Shown in pieces: positions 27,742 through 38,002 of a stretch of DNA of 64,000 bases (positions are counted from its first letter, which is position 1; each line of letters starts with the position of its first letter). A program made the translations under genes and the position numbers. Under the pieces are notes generated by a model. It did no database searches, was not told the DNA's origin, and worked only from the letters and a program-made list of their open reading frames with translations. Origin of the DNA: Shewanella sp. SR44-3 (GTDB lineage Bacteria > Pseudomonadota > Gammaproteobacteria > Enterobacterales > Shewanellaceae); contig NZ_JACJDV010000001.1 in assembly GCF_014163735.1 (NCBI RefSeq), positions 294,790-358,789 on the forward strand, given 5' to 3'.

Positions 27742-28508
27742 ATGAGTGCAGCCAGCGCGCCTATCATGCCGCCAAACACACCGCCCCACACCACCAGCCA
27801 TCCAAGGTGAGTCTTTATCATTTCTTCAATAATGTCCTTAACCATGACAGGAGTCAGTTCATTAAGTCGCTGCTCGACAATATCAGCAACCTTAGCGCGC
27901 ATATCAGCCATGACTTTGGGCTGCTCTAATTCATTAATAAGAATGCTGTTAAATTCTTCACTTTGAGATAACTCAACTAAAGACTGCTTCATTTTCTCGA
28001 TAAACGGCTCTTTAAGGGGCATGAGTGCCTCAGTACCACCAAGCATAGCTAACATACCGCCAAGTGATGATTGCGCCACAGTGCTCACTAAGGCATCAAA
28101 TGACGGCGCTAAATCCACCTTCTCTATTACTGGCTTTAAATCAATGGCTTGCGAGCTCTTGCTGGTCAAAAAACGATCGATATTGTCTTGGGTAAAAAAC
28201 TGGCTCATCATCAAGTGCTTAATGCCTGCTTTAAACTCTTCAAATCTCAGTGGCACAACCCCAGAGCCATAAAGCCCAGGAACTTTTTCAAACAACATGT
28301 GCACCGCTAACCAATTAGTAATCGCCCCCGATAAGGCAAATAAACCTATGGTTAACACTATAGGTAACTCGCCAAAATAACCGACTAAGACTAAAGCGGC
28401 CGCCAAAAGGTTAGTTATGACACTTTTGTTCACTGACGCTTTGTTGACTAATGTTTTTTTAATTGCACTATTATTTACCGCATTGCTATCCACTTCGTTT
28501 TTGCTCAC
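27735..28508 (-). CDS. DUF445 membrane protein
   Basis: A 257-residue protein with membrane segments near residues 31-60 and at the C-terminus (LGWLVVWGGVFGGMIGALAAL). The signature GAITNWLAVHMLFEKVPGLYGSGVVPLRFEEFK identifies DUF445 (YtpI/YheB-like). Function unknown. The start is GTG at 28508 with GAGG upstream. The N-terminal 28 residues are polar and variable. Confidence 0.85.
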   Translation of the reverse strand: MSKNEVDSNAVNNSAIKKTLVNKASVNKSVITNLLAAALVLVGYFGELPIVLTIGLFALSGAITNWLAVHMLFEKVPGLYGSGVVPLRFEEFKAGIKHLMMSQFFTQDNIDRFLTSKSSQAIDLKPVIEKVDLAPSFDALVSTVAQSSLGGMLAMLGGTEALMPLKEPFIEKMKQSLVELSQSEEFNSILINELEQPKVMADMRAKVADIVEQRLNELTPVMVKDIIEEMIKTHLGWLVVWGGVFGGMIGALAALIN

Positions 28509-28616
28509 CGTGCGATCCTCACTCTGACTGCCTTAGCCTGTTAATTGGCGGCATCTTACCAATAAGGCACCATGCTTGGCTAGCTAGCGAGAAAGAACAT
28601 AGCTTGATGGGGTTGT

Positions 28617-29093
28617 CTAGAGCGTCTGGTGATACATGTACACAGGGGGGGTAGCTTCGACGCTGTCCTGAGAATGACTCGCCTCCTCTGTGCGTGGTTG
28701 TGCATCTTGGGCTAGGGGTTTCCCCTGAACATTGTGGTCGATTAAGGTGCGCTTTATGAGCAACACATCGGCACTGTCCGCAAGCTCTTTGGCTTTGGCG
28801 ATGAGCTCTTTCGCAATCCCTGTACCGCGATAAAGCTCAACCACAAAGGCATCATCAAAATACCAAATAGGTTTAAGTGACACTGAAGAGTGAGAAGGAT
28901 AAAGCTGAATAAAACCCAGTGCTTGTATATTGTGGCTGGCGATAAAAATCATGGTATCGCTTTCGCTTAATCGCGCACTAACAAACTGCCGACACTTATA
29001 GCTTTCTGAAGGTTGACCTAGGCTCTGCCGATATAAATCAAACAAGCCTGTAAGCTGCTCGATATCCGAACCCGAAGCTAAACGTATTTGCAT
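28617..29093 (-). CDS. GNAT family N-acetyltransferase
   Basis: A 158-residue acetyltransferase. MQIRLASGSDIEQLTGLFDLYRQSLGQ is a typical GNAT beginning, and the acetyl-CoA loop is DAFVVELYRGTGIAKELIAKAKEL. The region after the CoA loop differs from usual members: instead of the NxxAxxLYExLGF helix there is a polar, Gln/Glu/Ser-rich stretch (QDAQPRTEEASHSQDS) before the final strand VYMYHQTL. The start at 29093 has AGGG; ATG 29123 is an alternative. Confidence 0.82.
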   Translation of the reverse strand: MQIRLASGSDIEQLTGLFDLYRQSLGQPSESYKCRQFVSARLSESDTMIFIASHNIQALGFIQLYPSHSSVSLKPIWYFDDAFVVELYRGTGIAKELIAKAKELADSADVLLIKRTLIDHNVQGKPLAQDAQPRTEEASHSQDSVEATPPVYMYHQTL

Positions 29094-29402
29094 ATTCCAT
29101 CCCTGAAGCGTGTATTGAGTCATTAACTATGATGCTAGGTTTTTCACCGTTTAGCGCGCTTGTACTTAGTTGATGCAGCTTAAGCACGACTCAAGCGAGT
29201 TGAACATCTACCCAAACGCGCTTAAGAAGACGAATAACGAAGACTTAAGTACTCATATATTAACTATTCATTAACAAAATGCAAAAAATAATTCATCTAT
29301 TTGAGGATCTTATGCTGAATTAAAGTAAAATAACCCTCGCTTATGTCACTCAAATATTGACGTCAATTATACTTTCCTCAGCATTCTTTTCAGGTCTTCA
29401 TC
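29094..29402. other. Intergenic region before DUF748 gene
   Basis: AT-rich divergent spacer. TATACT occurs near 29370 but with no acceptable -35. I see no ORF or structured RNA. Confidence 0.4.
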
Positions 29403-32400
29403 ATGAACTCATCTTCGACCCCACTACCACGTCTTAAATGGCGTAATAACCGCCTCGTTAACATCAGCATGTTTAGCATTATCGCTTATGCTGCCTCGAT
29501 AGGCGCGTTAGGCTTGGCATTGCCTTTTTTCGCCCATAAACATTTACCCAGCTGGCTTGGCGAACAATTAGGCAGAGAAGTGCACATCGCTGATATCGCC
29601 ATCGACCCGTTTGAGCTTTCATTAACCTTATCAGAAATTAAGATTAAAGAAGTCGATACTAAATCTGATTTTTTTAGTCTGCACAGCTTAAGGGCTGACT
29701 TGGCTTTTTGGGACTCCATCAAGCACGGCGATATTCGTCTTACTTCAGTACAAATCAAACGTCCAATGGTTAATTTTGCACGTCATTTAGAACCCGACAG
29801 TAAGGCTGAAACATTCAATATCAGTGATATATTGCAGCGACTCAAGCAGCAAGCCGCACTTAATACAGCGCCAGTTGATCAAGACAATCATGCGCCGGCC
29901 ATCAATTTTGCCATCAAAATCCTCTCTCTTACCGAAGGCAATCTGTCATTTAACGATACCACCACTGGATTAGCACTCAATTATGCAGACATTAGCTTCC
30001 AGTTAGAGAATGTCGACAGTAGCCGTATGTTAGAAAAAAATGCTGAAACTGAGCCCGCCAATCGCTTTCGCGTTCATATAAAAGGTGCCGCCAACAGTGA
30101 GCTCAGTACTCAAGGTGTATTCCAACTCATGCCACTTAAATTACAAGGTGAGCTTAACATTCATGAGTTGCCGCTCCCTCAATATTGGCAAGCTGTTGAT
30201 ACACTGTTTAACGTCACACTTGAGCAAGGTAAATTGAACTTCAAAGGACAGTATGCCGTCAGTGTCCCAGAGAAGGCTGCACCGCAATGGCACTTGGACA
30301 AGGGATCGTTTAGCCTTGCGGAAATAAAAATCCGTGATAAGCGCAACCAGCAAGCTATTCTGTCCTTAAATGCATTAGTACTCGATGATATTCAAGCATC
30401 TAGCCAGACTCGCGCTGTTTCTATTACCGCCCTGCGCTCACACTCGGCAATCTTAGCCCTAAGCCACAGCAAACAAGGCATAGATTTAGTCGAACTATTT
30501 AGCCCTATCGGCGCCCAAGCCAACACAGCATCGGCTCAGCAAAACCTTACCGATGAGCATACTTCTGACATTCAAATTGCCGAGACCAGCGCCGAAATAA
30601 CTTCAGAGGAAAGTGGCAAAATAAACCTAGAAACAAGTGCTCAGACAAGTGCAGAGGAAAATACCAAAACCCCAGTAGCGACATCAGTAAACACAGCATC
30701 AAATGCCACATCGAGTGAGCCTCAATGGAGTGTCACCCTCAAGAGTAGCCAACTAAAAGATTATCAAGTGAACTTAACCGAGATGTCGGTAAGTGAAACG
30801 GCCACGCTATGGCAATTTAGTGATATCGCGATCACAAGCTCTGCCATTGATACAGGACTTAGTCAGCCCCTCGATTATCAAGTTTCAATGACGATCAATG
30901 ATGGCAGTGTATTTGAATCTCAAGGGCAGCTTAATCTTAATGCTCCTAGCCTAGACAGTCAGATTGCCCTCTCCAACCTTAAGTTGGTTAGGCTGCAACC
31001 TTATGTGGCCCCTTTTATTGATCTCACCATAGAAGATGGCACTTTTGGCACTCAAGGTCAGCTTAAGGTTACTAAACAAGGGATTATCGACTACCAAGGT
31101 CAGGCACAACTTGCATCCCTTGCCATCAAAGATAACCTTATCAATCAGCCCTTGATCAATTGGCAAACCATGGCGGTAAGGGGGATCAAGTTTAATTCTG
31201 GGGACAATCAGCTTGAAATAGCAGATATTAGCTTCGATGCATTGTTCGCAAGGTTGATTATTGCTGAAGATAAACGTACTAATATCAGTCAATTAATTAA
31301 GCACCAGCCCACAAATGAAACTGTCGCAACCACAGTCAATGTTAAAGGCAGCAATACCGTTAAAAACGTCAGTAAAGAAGCTGTGCTCACGACTTTAGAT
31401 AAGCTTGAAAACCGCATTGAGGCCAATATACATACTGGCGCCACCTCCGGCACTAAAACCAAGCCTCTGAGCTTTGAAATCAAACGTATAGCCTTTGACA
31501 AAAGCTCGGCATTTTTTGCCGATAACTCGTTAAATCCCAGCTTCAGCTCAGGTATAGAAGAACTGACAGGCGAAATTATTAATCTCTCAACCAAAACTGA
31601 CAGCCGCGCCACGATTTTGCTTAATGGTAAAATCGATAAATATGCCCCTGTGGTATTAAAGGGAGCTGTTAATCCTTTTGTAGACAAGCCATTTTTAGAT
31701 ATCGACCTATCATTTAAACAAGTTGAATTAACCTCAGTGAACCCCTATTCGGGCACCTACGCTGGCTATTATGTTGATAAAGGGAAATTGTCACTGGATC
31801 TTAATTACCAGCTTAAAAATAATCAGTTACAAGGCAAAAATCATTTGGTGATCGAGCAGCTAAAACTCGGTAAGCCCAGTAATTCCAAACTTGCCACTAG
31901 TCTGCCCATCACCTTAGCCATCGCATTATTGCAAGACAGGCATGGCGTCATAGACTTAGGACTTGAAGTCACAGGTGACGTGAATTCACCAAGCTTCAGT
32001 TTTGGCAGTATCATTTTTGCCGCCATGGGCAATTTAATCACTAAAGCAGTGACGTCACCCTTCACCTTATTGGCAAACCTCATTGGCGCAAATGAAGATG
32101 AGCTGGACATTATCAGTTTCGATTATGGCACCTTTGATATTAATAAAGACGAGCGTCGCAGTTTACGTAAGCTCGCCAAAGCATTGAATGATAGGCCATT
32201 ACTCACCATTGAATTGCGCGGCAGTATAGATCAAGCCAATGACAGACAAGCCCTTGCTGAAGCTATGTTACATCAGCAGTTGGCCCGTATTGCAGGACTT
32301 GCAATCAATGAATTGCCTACAAGCCTCAGCGCCAGCCAGTTTCCAACCGATGGACCATTACTGGATGCATTAATGAGTTATCTCACCTCTGAGCTTAAGC

Positions 32401-32693
32401 TTGAACCTGATGCCGTCAAAAAGGCCTTACTCCATGAGAAACCTGAACTTAACAGCGATGAAATTCGTACCCATTGGCATATCGCCCTGTACAACTTAGC
32501 TAAAAAGCAGCAAAAAATTGATAGCCAAGCACTCAGCCAGTTAGCACTAGCGCGCTCAGAAGCCGTGAAAAGTTACTTAGTTGAAAAAGGTAAAGTTAAC
32601 CCAGCAAGGGTGTTTTTATTGGACAGTAAAATGACCATTAAACAGCAGCATAGTGCACAAGTGCTGGTTAATTTGGATGCCAGTAAGGCCTAG
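29403..32693 (+). CDS. DUF748 (AsmA-like) large envelope protein
   Basis: A 1096-residue protein with one N-terminal membrane helix (about 20-40) and a very long periplasmic region of repeated beta segments, followed by a C-terminal part (LTIELRGSIDQANDRQALAEAM ... RSEAVKSYLVEKGKVNPARV) resembling an OmpA-like fold. DUF748 proteins belong to the AsmA-like clan of bridge proteins. Residues about 375-445 are a low-complexity Thr/Ala/Glu/Ser linker. Likely role: outer membrane lipid homeostasis, by family analogy only. Confidence 0.85.
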   Translation: MNSSSTPLPRLKWRNNRLVNISMFSIIAYAASIGALGLALPFFAHKHLPSWLGEQLGREVHIADIAIDPFELSLTLSEIKIKEVDTKSDFFSLHSLRADLAFWDSIKHGDIRLTSVQIKRPMVNFARHLEPDSKAETFNISDILQRLKQQAALNTAPVDQDNHAPAINFAIKILSLTEGNLSFNDTTTGLALNYADISFQLENVDSSRMLEKNAETEPANRFRVHIKGAANSELSTQGVFQLMPLKLQGELNIHELPLPQYWQAVDTLFNVTLEQGKLNFKGQYAVSVPEKAAPQWHLDKGSFSLAEIKIRDKRNQQAILSLNALVLDDIQASSQTRAVSITALRSHSAILALSHSKQGIDLVELFSPIGAQANTASAQQNLTDEHTSDIQIAETSAEITSEESGKINLETSAQTSAEENTKTPVATSVNTASNATSSEPQWSVTLKSSQLKDYQVNLTEMSVSETATLWQFSDIAITSSAIDTGLSQPLDYQVSMTINDGSVFESQGQLNLNAPSLDSQIALSNLKLVRLQPYVAPFIDLTIEDGTFGTQGQLKVTKQGIIDYQGQAQLASLAIKDNLINQPLINWQTMAVRGIKFNSGDNQLEIADISFDALFARLIIAEDKRTNISQLIKHQPTNETVATTVNVKGSNTVKNVSKEAVLTTLDKLENRIEANIHTGATSGTKTKPLSFEIKRIAFDKSSAFFADNSLNPSFSSGIEELTGEIINLSTKTDSRATILLNGKIDKYAPVVLKGAVNPFVDKPFLDIDLSFKQVELTSVNPYSGTYAGYYVDKGKLSLDLNYQLKNNQLQGKNHLVIEQLKLGKPSNSKLATSLPITLAIALLQDRHGVIDLGLEVTGDVNSPSFSFGSIIFAAMGNLITKAVTSPFTLLANLIGANEDELDIISFDYGTFDINKDERRSLRKLAKALNDRPLLTIELRGSIDQANDRQALAEAMLHQQLARIAGLAINELPTSLSASQFPTDGPLLDALMSYLTSELKLEPDAVKKALLHEKPELNSDEIRTHWHIALYNLAKKQQKIDSQALSQLALARSEAVKSYLVEKGKVNPARVFLLDSKMTIKQQHSAQVLVNLDASKA

Positions 32694-32790
32694 GTTATCA
32701 GAGGGAAGCGAACTGAGCGCAAGCTGTTCAAAAAATGAGGCAAAGTGCAGTAAAAGAAGGTTATCAGAGCCCGGTAAGTAAGAGCGGATC

Positions 32791-32820
32791 AGCCAGCGCC
32801 GCGTATTCGCAGCGCTGGTT
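32791..32820. terminator. GC-rich hairpin between convergent genes
   Basis: AGCCAGCGCCGCG (32791-32803) pairs with CGCAGCGCTGGTT (32808-32820) with one mismatch. No T-tract follows on either side, so it may be a transcription pause or mRNA-end structure rather than an intrinsic terminator. Confidence 0.45.
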
Positions 32821-32876
32821 CAAATGCCTATCTCAAGAAAGCACGCAGACTCAGTGTAAACGCTAAAGTATTGGTA

Positions 32877-33281
32877 TTACATGGTCGCCATATGCCAATA
32901 ATCGAGACGCTTCTGCGGCTCTGCCACCAGTGTTTTACACTTGTCTTTATATTGCCCCATCAATGCGGCCAAATCACTGGCGTTCGCCATGCTGCTAAGT
33001 TGCTCCGCTTTAGTGGCCTCAAGTTGTGCCATCACTTCCGCTTCGCTTGAATATTGCTTTGCAACCGCCAGCGCTTCCACAGATGAACTTGCCAAGCGCT
33101 CACCAACGGCCTGCATTTGCGGGGCATTCATGGCTGCTATGGCTGCTGAACTAATTTGATAATAAGCCGCGCACTGAATAAGTTCGCCACTGAAAGCCGC
33201 CTCAGCTTTGTCTTGCGCTGCGCAGACTTGTACCCCTAATAATGCGAATAATCCTAGGGCTGAAAAAGTGTTTTTAATCAT
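32877..33281 (-). CDS. Small periplasmic protein of unknown function
   Basis: A 134-residue protein with signal peptide (MIKNTFSALGLFALLGVQVCA, cleavage near CAA). The mature part is Ala-rich and helical with two cysteines (about positions 38 and 115, in IQCAAYY and KDKCKTL) that could form a disulfide. An AGGAAGG site precedes the ATG. No named family recognised. Confidence 0.75.
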   Translation of the reverse strand: MIKNTFSALGLFALLGVQVCAAQDKAEAAFSGELIQCAAYYQISSAAIAAMNAPQMQAVGERLASSSVEALAVAKQYSSEAEVMAQLEATKAEQLSSMANASDLAALMGQYKDKCKTLVAEPQKRLDYWHMATM

Positions 33282-33323
33282 AACCTTCCTATCTTTTAAA
33301 TAATACTATGGGTAAAAGCAACA

Positions 33324-33956
33324 CTAGAAACCATGGGTGGCATGACTCACTCTAAACCAACCGGCAATACTAATGCGCGTAGCAAAAGATTCACGTACTT
33401 CATGGGGAAAACGCTCACTCATAAAAATCGCCATAGTGCCCATGCGCGGTGGCACGGTTTCAAGTTGGCTATCATCTTCATCATAAATGATAAGTTCCCC
33501 GCCATGATCGGTCTGCCAATGAGGGTTTAAAAAAAACACTGTAGTCAAAATACGATTTTGACTACCTTTAAGGGCATCCACGTGTTTACGGTAAAATGCC
33601 CCTGACTCATAAACCGCATAATGACTTTCATAATCAAACAACCCCATAAATAAACGGCGATTTAAGCCTTCACGGAGTTGCTCCATCAATTGAAGGTAAT
33701 CATTATCTACGGCATCCTTTTTATCGAGCCAGCTTATCTTGTCGGCACGGATCTTAGTATCAATTTGTTGATCTATTCCACGGCCGATAGCCGCAGGCTC
33801 AAACTCCCAAATTGCGGCGGCGCGCATCTTCGCCAATAACGCTAGGCTGACCTCTTGAGGAATAATATCCGACAAGAGCACATAGCCCTTATCCACTAAT
33901 GCATCTGCAACCACATCGAGCATTGCTTCACTGAGGGGTGGAACCATATAAGCCAT
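33324..33956 (-). CDS. 2-oxoglutarate/Fe(II)-dependent dioxygenase
   Basis: A 210-residue protein of the prolyl 4-hydroxylase-like 2OG-Fe(II) superfamily. The iron ligands are H and D of YRKHVDALKG and the distal H of RFPHEVRES; the 2OG-binding Arg is in TRISIAGWFR. FFLNPHW and HGGELIIYD are typical surrounding strands. The substrate is unknown. The start is uncertain: ATGs at 33956 and 33947 have weak sites, and a TTG at 33983 extends the frame. Confidence 0.87.
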   Translation of the reverse strand: MAYMVPPLSEAMLDVVADALVDKGYVLLSDIIPQEVSLALLAKMRAAAIWEFEPAAIGRGIDQQIDTKIRADKISWLDKKDAVDNDYLQLMEQLREGLNRRLFMGLFDYESHYAVYESGAFYRKHVDALKGSQNRILTTVFFLNPHWQTDHGGELIIYDEDDSQLETVPPRMGTMAIFMSERFPHEVRESFATRISIAGWFRVSHATHGF

Positions 33957-34179
33957 TTCCAAAATGACGGCGCCTAACTTCAAAACTTAAGCTCTAAAAC
34001 TTACGTTCCTCAACTGAAGTCGGTAACTAAAAGTGAGTCGACTCAAGTTAGCAAGCTAAAGTTTGTAAGCTCAGGCGCGCAGGAGGATAAATCAATCCCC
34101 AATATTGGGCGGATTTTAGGTAACTATCCCCCACAAGGCAAACACTATCACTCCAAGCTATTCCATTACTCTATAGGTA

Positions 34180-35979
34180 TTAAAGCTGGCTATGGGCTAA
34201 CACCTTGTCTTTATCATCTTCTTGCTTCTGGATCATTGCAGCACTGCCCTCGGCAAGCGCGGCTTTGTAATGCTGATTAAGTTTGATAGCCAAATACAGG
34301 TCTGAGCGAATCACAATGCCGCCATCACCGTATTTCATTTCTGTTTGTTGGAACCAACCGATCATCTGGCGTTTTCGTCCAGCCAAAATAAGCCGCACAC
34401 CACGCTTTTTAAACAGCACTTCAAGGTCGGCAAGCATGGCCATCACACTTAAGTCCAAATGGGTAAAACACGGCACTGTATCTATGATAATGCAGTCGGC
34501 ATTGTCTGACTCTCGCACGTAACGCTCAAGCAAGCGGCGCTTAAAGTAAGTGGCGTTAAAATAGGTCAAAGGCGAGTTGAAACGGTAAATAAACACTCCA
34601 GCAATAGCCTTGGCTTTTTCATCCCCATCTATGCTGCGGATAACCCCTTTGCTGTCTAACCCCAACACTTGATCTGTTGGACGCATTACCGTTTGCAAAA
34701 ATTGGAACAATCCCAATAATACCGCTAAGGTAATCCCTGGAATAACCCCAATAAAGAGCACCGCAAATAAAGTGGTCAAGGCAAGGAAAAAGGCCGGTCT
34801 GTCTCTTAGCCTTAATTTAAAGATAGCTTTTAAATCAATAAGATGAATTGATGCGATAACCAATACCACCCCCAATGCCGCGCTTGGAATAAACTCAAGC
34901 GGCGCGGTTAAAAATATGGCTACTACGGCAATAATGCAGGCCGCAATGATAGACACTAACTGAGTTTTACCGCCATTTGCATCGTTCACAGCGGTGCGAG
35001 AATCAGCGCCACTTACCGCAAAGCCCTGGGATAACGCTGAGGCGATATTGGCAAAGCCTAAGGCCCTGAATTCTTTGTCCGCATCTATGTCATAGCCATT
35101 TTTTGCAGCAAAGCTTCGCGCCGTAAGCATCATGCTCACAAAGCTCACCATGGCTAAGTTAAGTGCTGGCATCACCAATTCACGGGCAATACCAATATCA
35201 AACACTGGGGCTTGAAATGACGGTAAGCCACCCGCTACGCTGCCGATAGTTTTGATGTCAAACTGGCCTAGATTAAAAACCCACACTAATAGCGCGCCTG
35301 CGGCAATGGCAAACATAGATGATGGCCAAGCTGGACGAAACCGCTTCATGGCGAAATACACAATCACAGTGAGTATCGCCATTAATAAGGTGGGAATATG
35401 GGTTTTGGCAAGGTATGTTGGTACGCCACCTAGCCTTTCCAATAGGTATTTTTCATCAAAATCAAAACCGAATATTTTTGAAAACTGGCCGACAATAATA
35501 GTAATCGCCACCCCGTTAAGTAGCCCCATCAAAATAGGTTTAGAGAGAAAATCTGCTAACACCCCTAATTTAAATCGACTGGCAATAAGACACCAAAACC
35601 CCGTCATCACTGTCATGGTCATCACCAACTGCCAGTGCTTTAGCGCATCTCCTGCGGCGAGTGGCGTTACCACGGCGGCTATCACCGCACAGGTTGCCGC
35701 ATCAGGCCCCACTATCAATTGCTTAGAGGTACCAAAAAGTGCATAGATAAGCATAGGCAACACACATGAATACAAACCAACCGCGGCATTTACCCCTGTC
35801 AGCTGGGCATAGGCAATCGCCACCGGCAGCGCCACGGCGGCCACAGACAAGGCGGCGCGCACATCATCTTTTAACCAATGACGTTCATATTTGGATAAGG
35901 GGACGAGTCCCGGCATAAACTCAAAAATACGGCTCTGGAGCAAAATAACCTCAACAACGCTGCGAAAACTATGGGCCAT
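34180..35979 (-). CDS. SulP family anion transporter with STAS domain
   Basis: A 599-residue inner membrane protein. About 10-12 membrane segments with the SulP motif ALPVAIAYAQLTGVNAAVGLY are followed by a cytoplasmic STAS domain (about 440-555; IIDTVPCFTHLDLSVMAMLADL). Substrate may be sulfate, bicarbonate or dicarboxylate and is not predictable here. The start at 35979 lacks a good ribosome site; ATG 35916 (MPGLVPLSKYERHW) is a plausible alternative because the conserved N-terminus begins there. Confidence 0.9.
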   Translation of the reverse strand: MAHSFRSVVEVILLQSRIFEFMPGLVPLSKYERHWLKDDVRAALSVAAVALPVAIAYAQLTGVNAAVGLYSCVLPMLIYALFGTSKQLIVGPDAATCAVIAAVVTPLAAGDALKHWQLVMTMTVMTGFWCLIASRFKLGVLADFLSKPILMGLLNGVAITIIVGQFSKIFGFDFDEKYLLERLGGVPTYLAKTHIPTLLMAILTVIVYFAMKRFRPAWPSSMFAIAAGALLVWVFNLGQFDIKTIGSVAGGLPSFQAPVFDIGIARELVMPALNLAMVSFVSMMLTARSFAAKNGYDIDADKEFRALGFANIASALSQGFAVSGADSRTAVNDANGGKTQLVSIIAACIIAVVAIFLTAPLEFIPSAALGVVLVIASIHLIDLKAIFKLRLRDRPAFFLALTTLFAVLFIGVIPGITLAVLLGLFQFLQTVMRPTDQVLGLDSKGVIRSIDGDEKAKAIAGVFIYRFNSPLTYFNATYFKRRLLERYVRESDNADCIIIDTVPCFTHLDLSVMAMLADLEVLFKKRGVRLILAGRKRQMIGWFQQTEMKYGDGGIVIRSDLYLAIKLNQHYKAALAEGSAAMIQKQEDDKDKVLAHSQL

Positions 35980-36258
35980 GGAAAGTGGCAATAATAGTGT
36001 AATATGAATGAATTAGGCAATCTCTGCTGGCGAATACTTTAGCACATTTATCATGACTTATATTGCCGATAACCATGTTATTATAGCCAGCTCTCGTGCC
36101 CAATTATTTGCGGTCTACAGCCTGGGCTTAGTAGTTGTCAATGAGAAGCAATAAGAGACAGCAACTTTCTGAGCTGAAATAATCCCTGTTTAGCTAACAG
36201 TTACGCATAAAATAGACGACTAACACTACACATTATCTTGATTGCTATAGGAATACTC

Positions 36259-37482
36259 GTGGATCAGCCAGCACTCTCAACACCAACTAAATTCCCAAAC
36301 CTTGCCCTGCTGATCCCCATGTTAGCCGCTATGGCGGCTATCACCCCGCTGGCAATCGACATGTATTTGCCAGCGATGTCAGTCATTAGCAGTGACTTTT
36401 CAACCGACATCACCTTAGTACAGCAGTCATTAAGTCTCTACCTTGCAGGTTATGCACTTGGGATGCTGACCTTCGGCCCCATTGCAGACAAGATTGGTCG
36501 CCGGCCGTTAGTGTTAGTGGGATTAATTGGCTTTGCCTTGATTAGCCTAGCGATTTCAATGTCTCAGTCCATCGAAGTTTTTCTTGGGCTTAGATTTCTG
36601 CAAGCCTTTATTGGTGCTGCTGCTACTGTGGTTATTCCTGGGTATATCAAAGAAGTCTATGGTGAGAACACCGCTAAGGGCATGTCTTATGTCAGCTTAA
36701 TTATGATGTTAGCGCCGCTTATCGCCCCCAGTCTTGGCAGCTTAATTTTAGAAGTTGGCAATTGGCACCTGATTTTTTTATTCCAATTCGCCTATGCCTT
36801 AGCGCTTATATTCCTAGTGATTTTCACCCTGAAAATGCCTAGCGATAAAGATAAAACCACTCGCAGTCAAAAAACCGTACTCGGCGGCTATATTACGGTA
36901 TTCACCCGCCAAGGCGTGAAGCTAAATCTTGCCAGCGGTGTACTGACATCATTTGCTTTTTTCTGCTACCTCACCGCATCGCCATTCATCTATATGGAAG
37001 TGTTTTCATTAGACAAATCCTTATTCGCCATCTTATTTGGCACCAATGTCGGCGCATTGATGTTAGCGAATGTGGTTAACTCACGCATCGTCACCCGTTT
37101 TGGCTCTAAGCGCATGCTACACGTTGCCACTCTGTTGGCGTGCTTATTTGCCAGCGCCTTATTAATAGTGAACTTATGGTCGCTGAGCTATCACTATACT
37201 GTGCTGGCGCTTATCCCTTTAATGGGTAGTCTTGGGATAATGTCAGTTAATGCCGATGCCATCATCTTGATGAAATTCAAGCAAGAAACCGGCACAGCAA
37301 CAGCAGTCAATGGCACCTTGCGTTTTGGATTTGGTGCCCTAGCAGGGCCGTTACTTGCAGTGTTTTACGACGGCACAGCAATCCCCTTCTCCGCCTTAAT
37401 GCTTGCATCAGTTATGCTCGTAGGGCTTTGCCAAGGCTATCAAAGCCTTATCAATCGAGCACCACGATTCAAAACCCAATAA
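36259..37482 (+). CDS. Bcr/CflA-type MFS drug exporter
   Basis: A 407-residue 12-helix transporter. ITPLAIDMYLPAM is the diagnostic motif of the Bcr/CflA family, followed by GPIADKIGRRPLVLVG (MFS motif A). The start is taken as GTG 36259, preceded by AGGA at 7 bases. It exports drugs or metabolites by proton antiport. The 3' end faces the DUF3291 pseudogene. Confidence 0.92.
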   Translation: MDQPALSTPTKFPNLALLIPMLAAMAAITPLAIDMYLPAMSVISSDFSTDITLVQQSLSLYLAGYALGMLTFGPIADKIGRRPLVLVGLIGFALISLAISMSQSIEVFLGLRFLQAFIGAAATVVIPGYIKEVYGENTAKGMSYVSLIMMLAPLIAPSLGSLILEVGNWHLIFLFQFAYALALIFLVIFTLKMPSDKDKTTRSQKTVLGGYITVFTRQGVKLNLASGVLTSFAFFCYLTASPFIYMEVFSLDKSLFAILFGTNVGALMLANVVNSRIVTRFGSKRMLHVATLLACLFASALLIVNLWSLSYHYTVLALIPLMGSLGIMSVNADAIILMKFKQETGTATAVNGTLRFGFGALAGPLLAVFYDGTAIPFSALMLASVMLVGLCQGYQSLINRAPRFKTQ

Positions 37483-37584
37483 CCATAGAATTCAATAATC
37501 TAAGTGGAAATCAGTTTATCTTGGCTTAAGGAGCACAATAATCACTAGGCCGAGTGTATTGCCAAAAACTCTGAAGCACTGAAA

Positions 37585-38002
37585 TTACTTTAGAGTTAAA
37601 TGCTGGGCAGTATCACCATTTCCCCTCAGAAAAACTAATGTGTTTATCGCTTCTTCCACTGTTGGAGTATCACCAACAGGTATTCACCACTGTATATAGC
37701 TATCTTAAGAGATAGGATGAAACTATTCACTTTTCATCTCATAAAGTCGCGCTCATGGATCCTGAACATACAGTGTTTAAGTGCATCTGCTGAATCCCAA
37801 ACAGATATATTGACTATATAGTGAGGCCTGAAAAAGCGCTAATACTGGTTGCATTACCAGTTTCAGCTTTTTAAAAGCCAAATAAAACCTTCACTTGACT
37901 CTGCTATACCGTTAACAAGTTCCAAATTATCAACCAACGCTGTAATTTCTGATGCCGTTATGGGGACTTTATCTTTGCGATATGCAACAGTCCCTGCAGC
38001 AT
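37585..38002 (-). pseudogene. DUF3291 family gene, destroyed by frameshifts
   Basis: Minus-strand reading gives a full DUF3291-like protein split over frames. ATG 38002 has a perfect AAGGAGG site. Recognisable pieces in order: LLHIAKIKSP, LVDNLELVNGIAESSEGF, GNATSISAFSG, IVNISVWDSADALK, MKSEWFHPIS (with TGG to TAG), IPVGDTPTVEEAINTLV and LRGNGDTAQHLTLK, ending TAA at 37585. Frameshifts lie near 37962-37965 (GGGG run), 37868-37872 (T run), about 37824-37836 and about 37736-37745. In-frame stops are at 37723, 37705 and 37684. The full span and start signal show decay of a once intact gene. Family identity is from memory of the motif order. Confidence 0.85.

Noticed and set aside
36053..36154. 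33-codon ORF before the Bcr/CflA gene
   Set aside because: Frame is protein-like but lacks a ribosome site and any recognised family; more likely chance in a promoter region.
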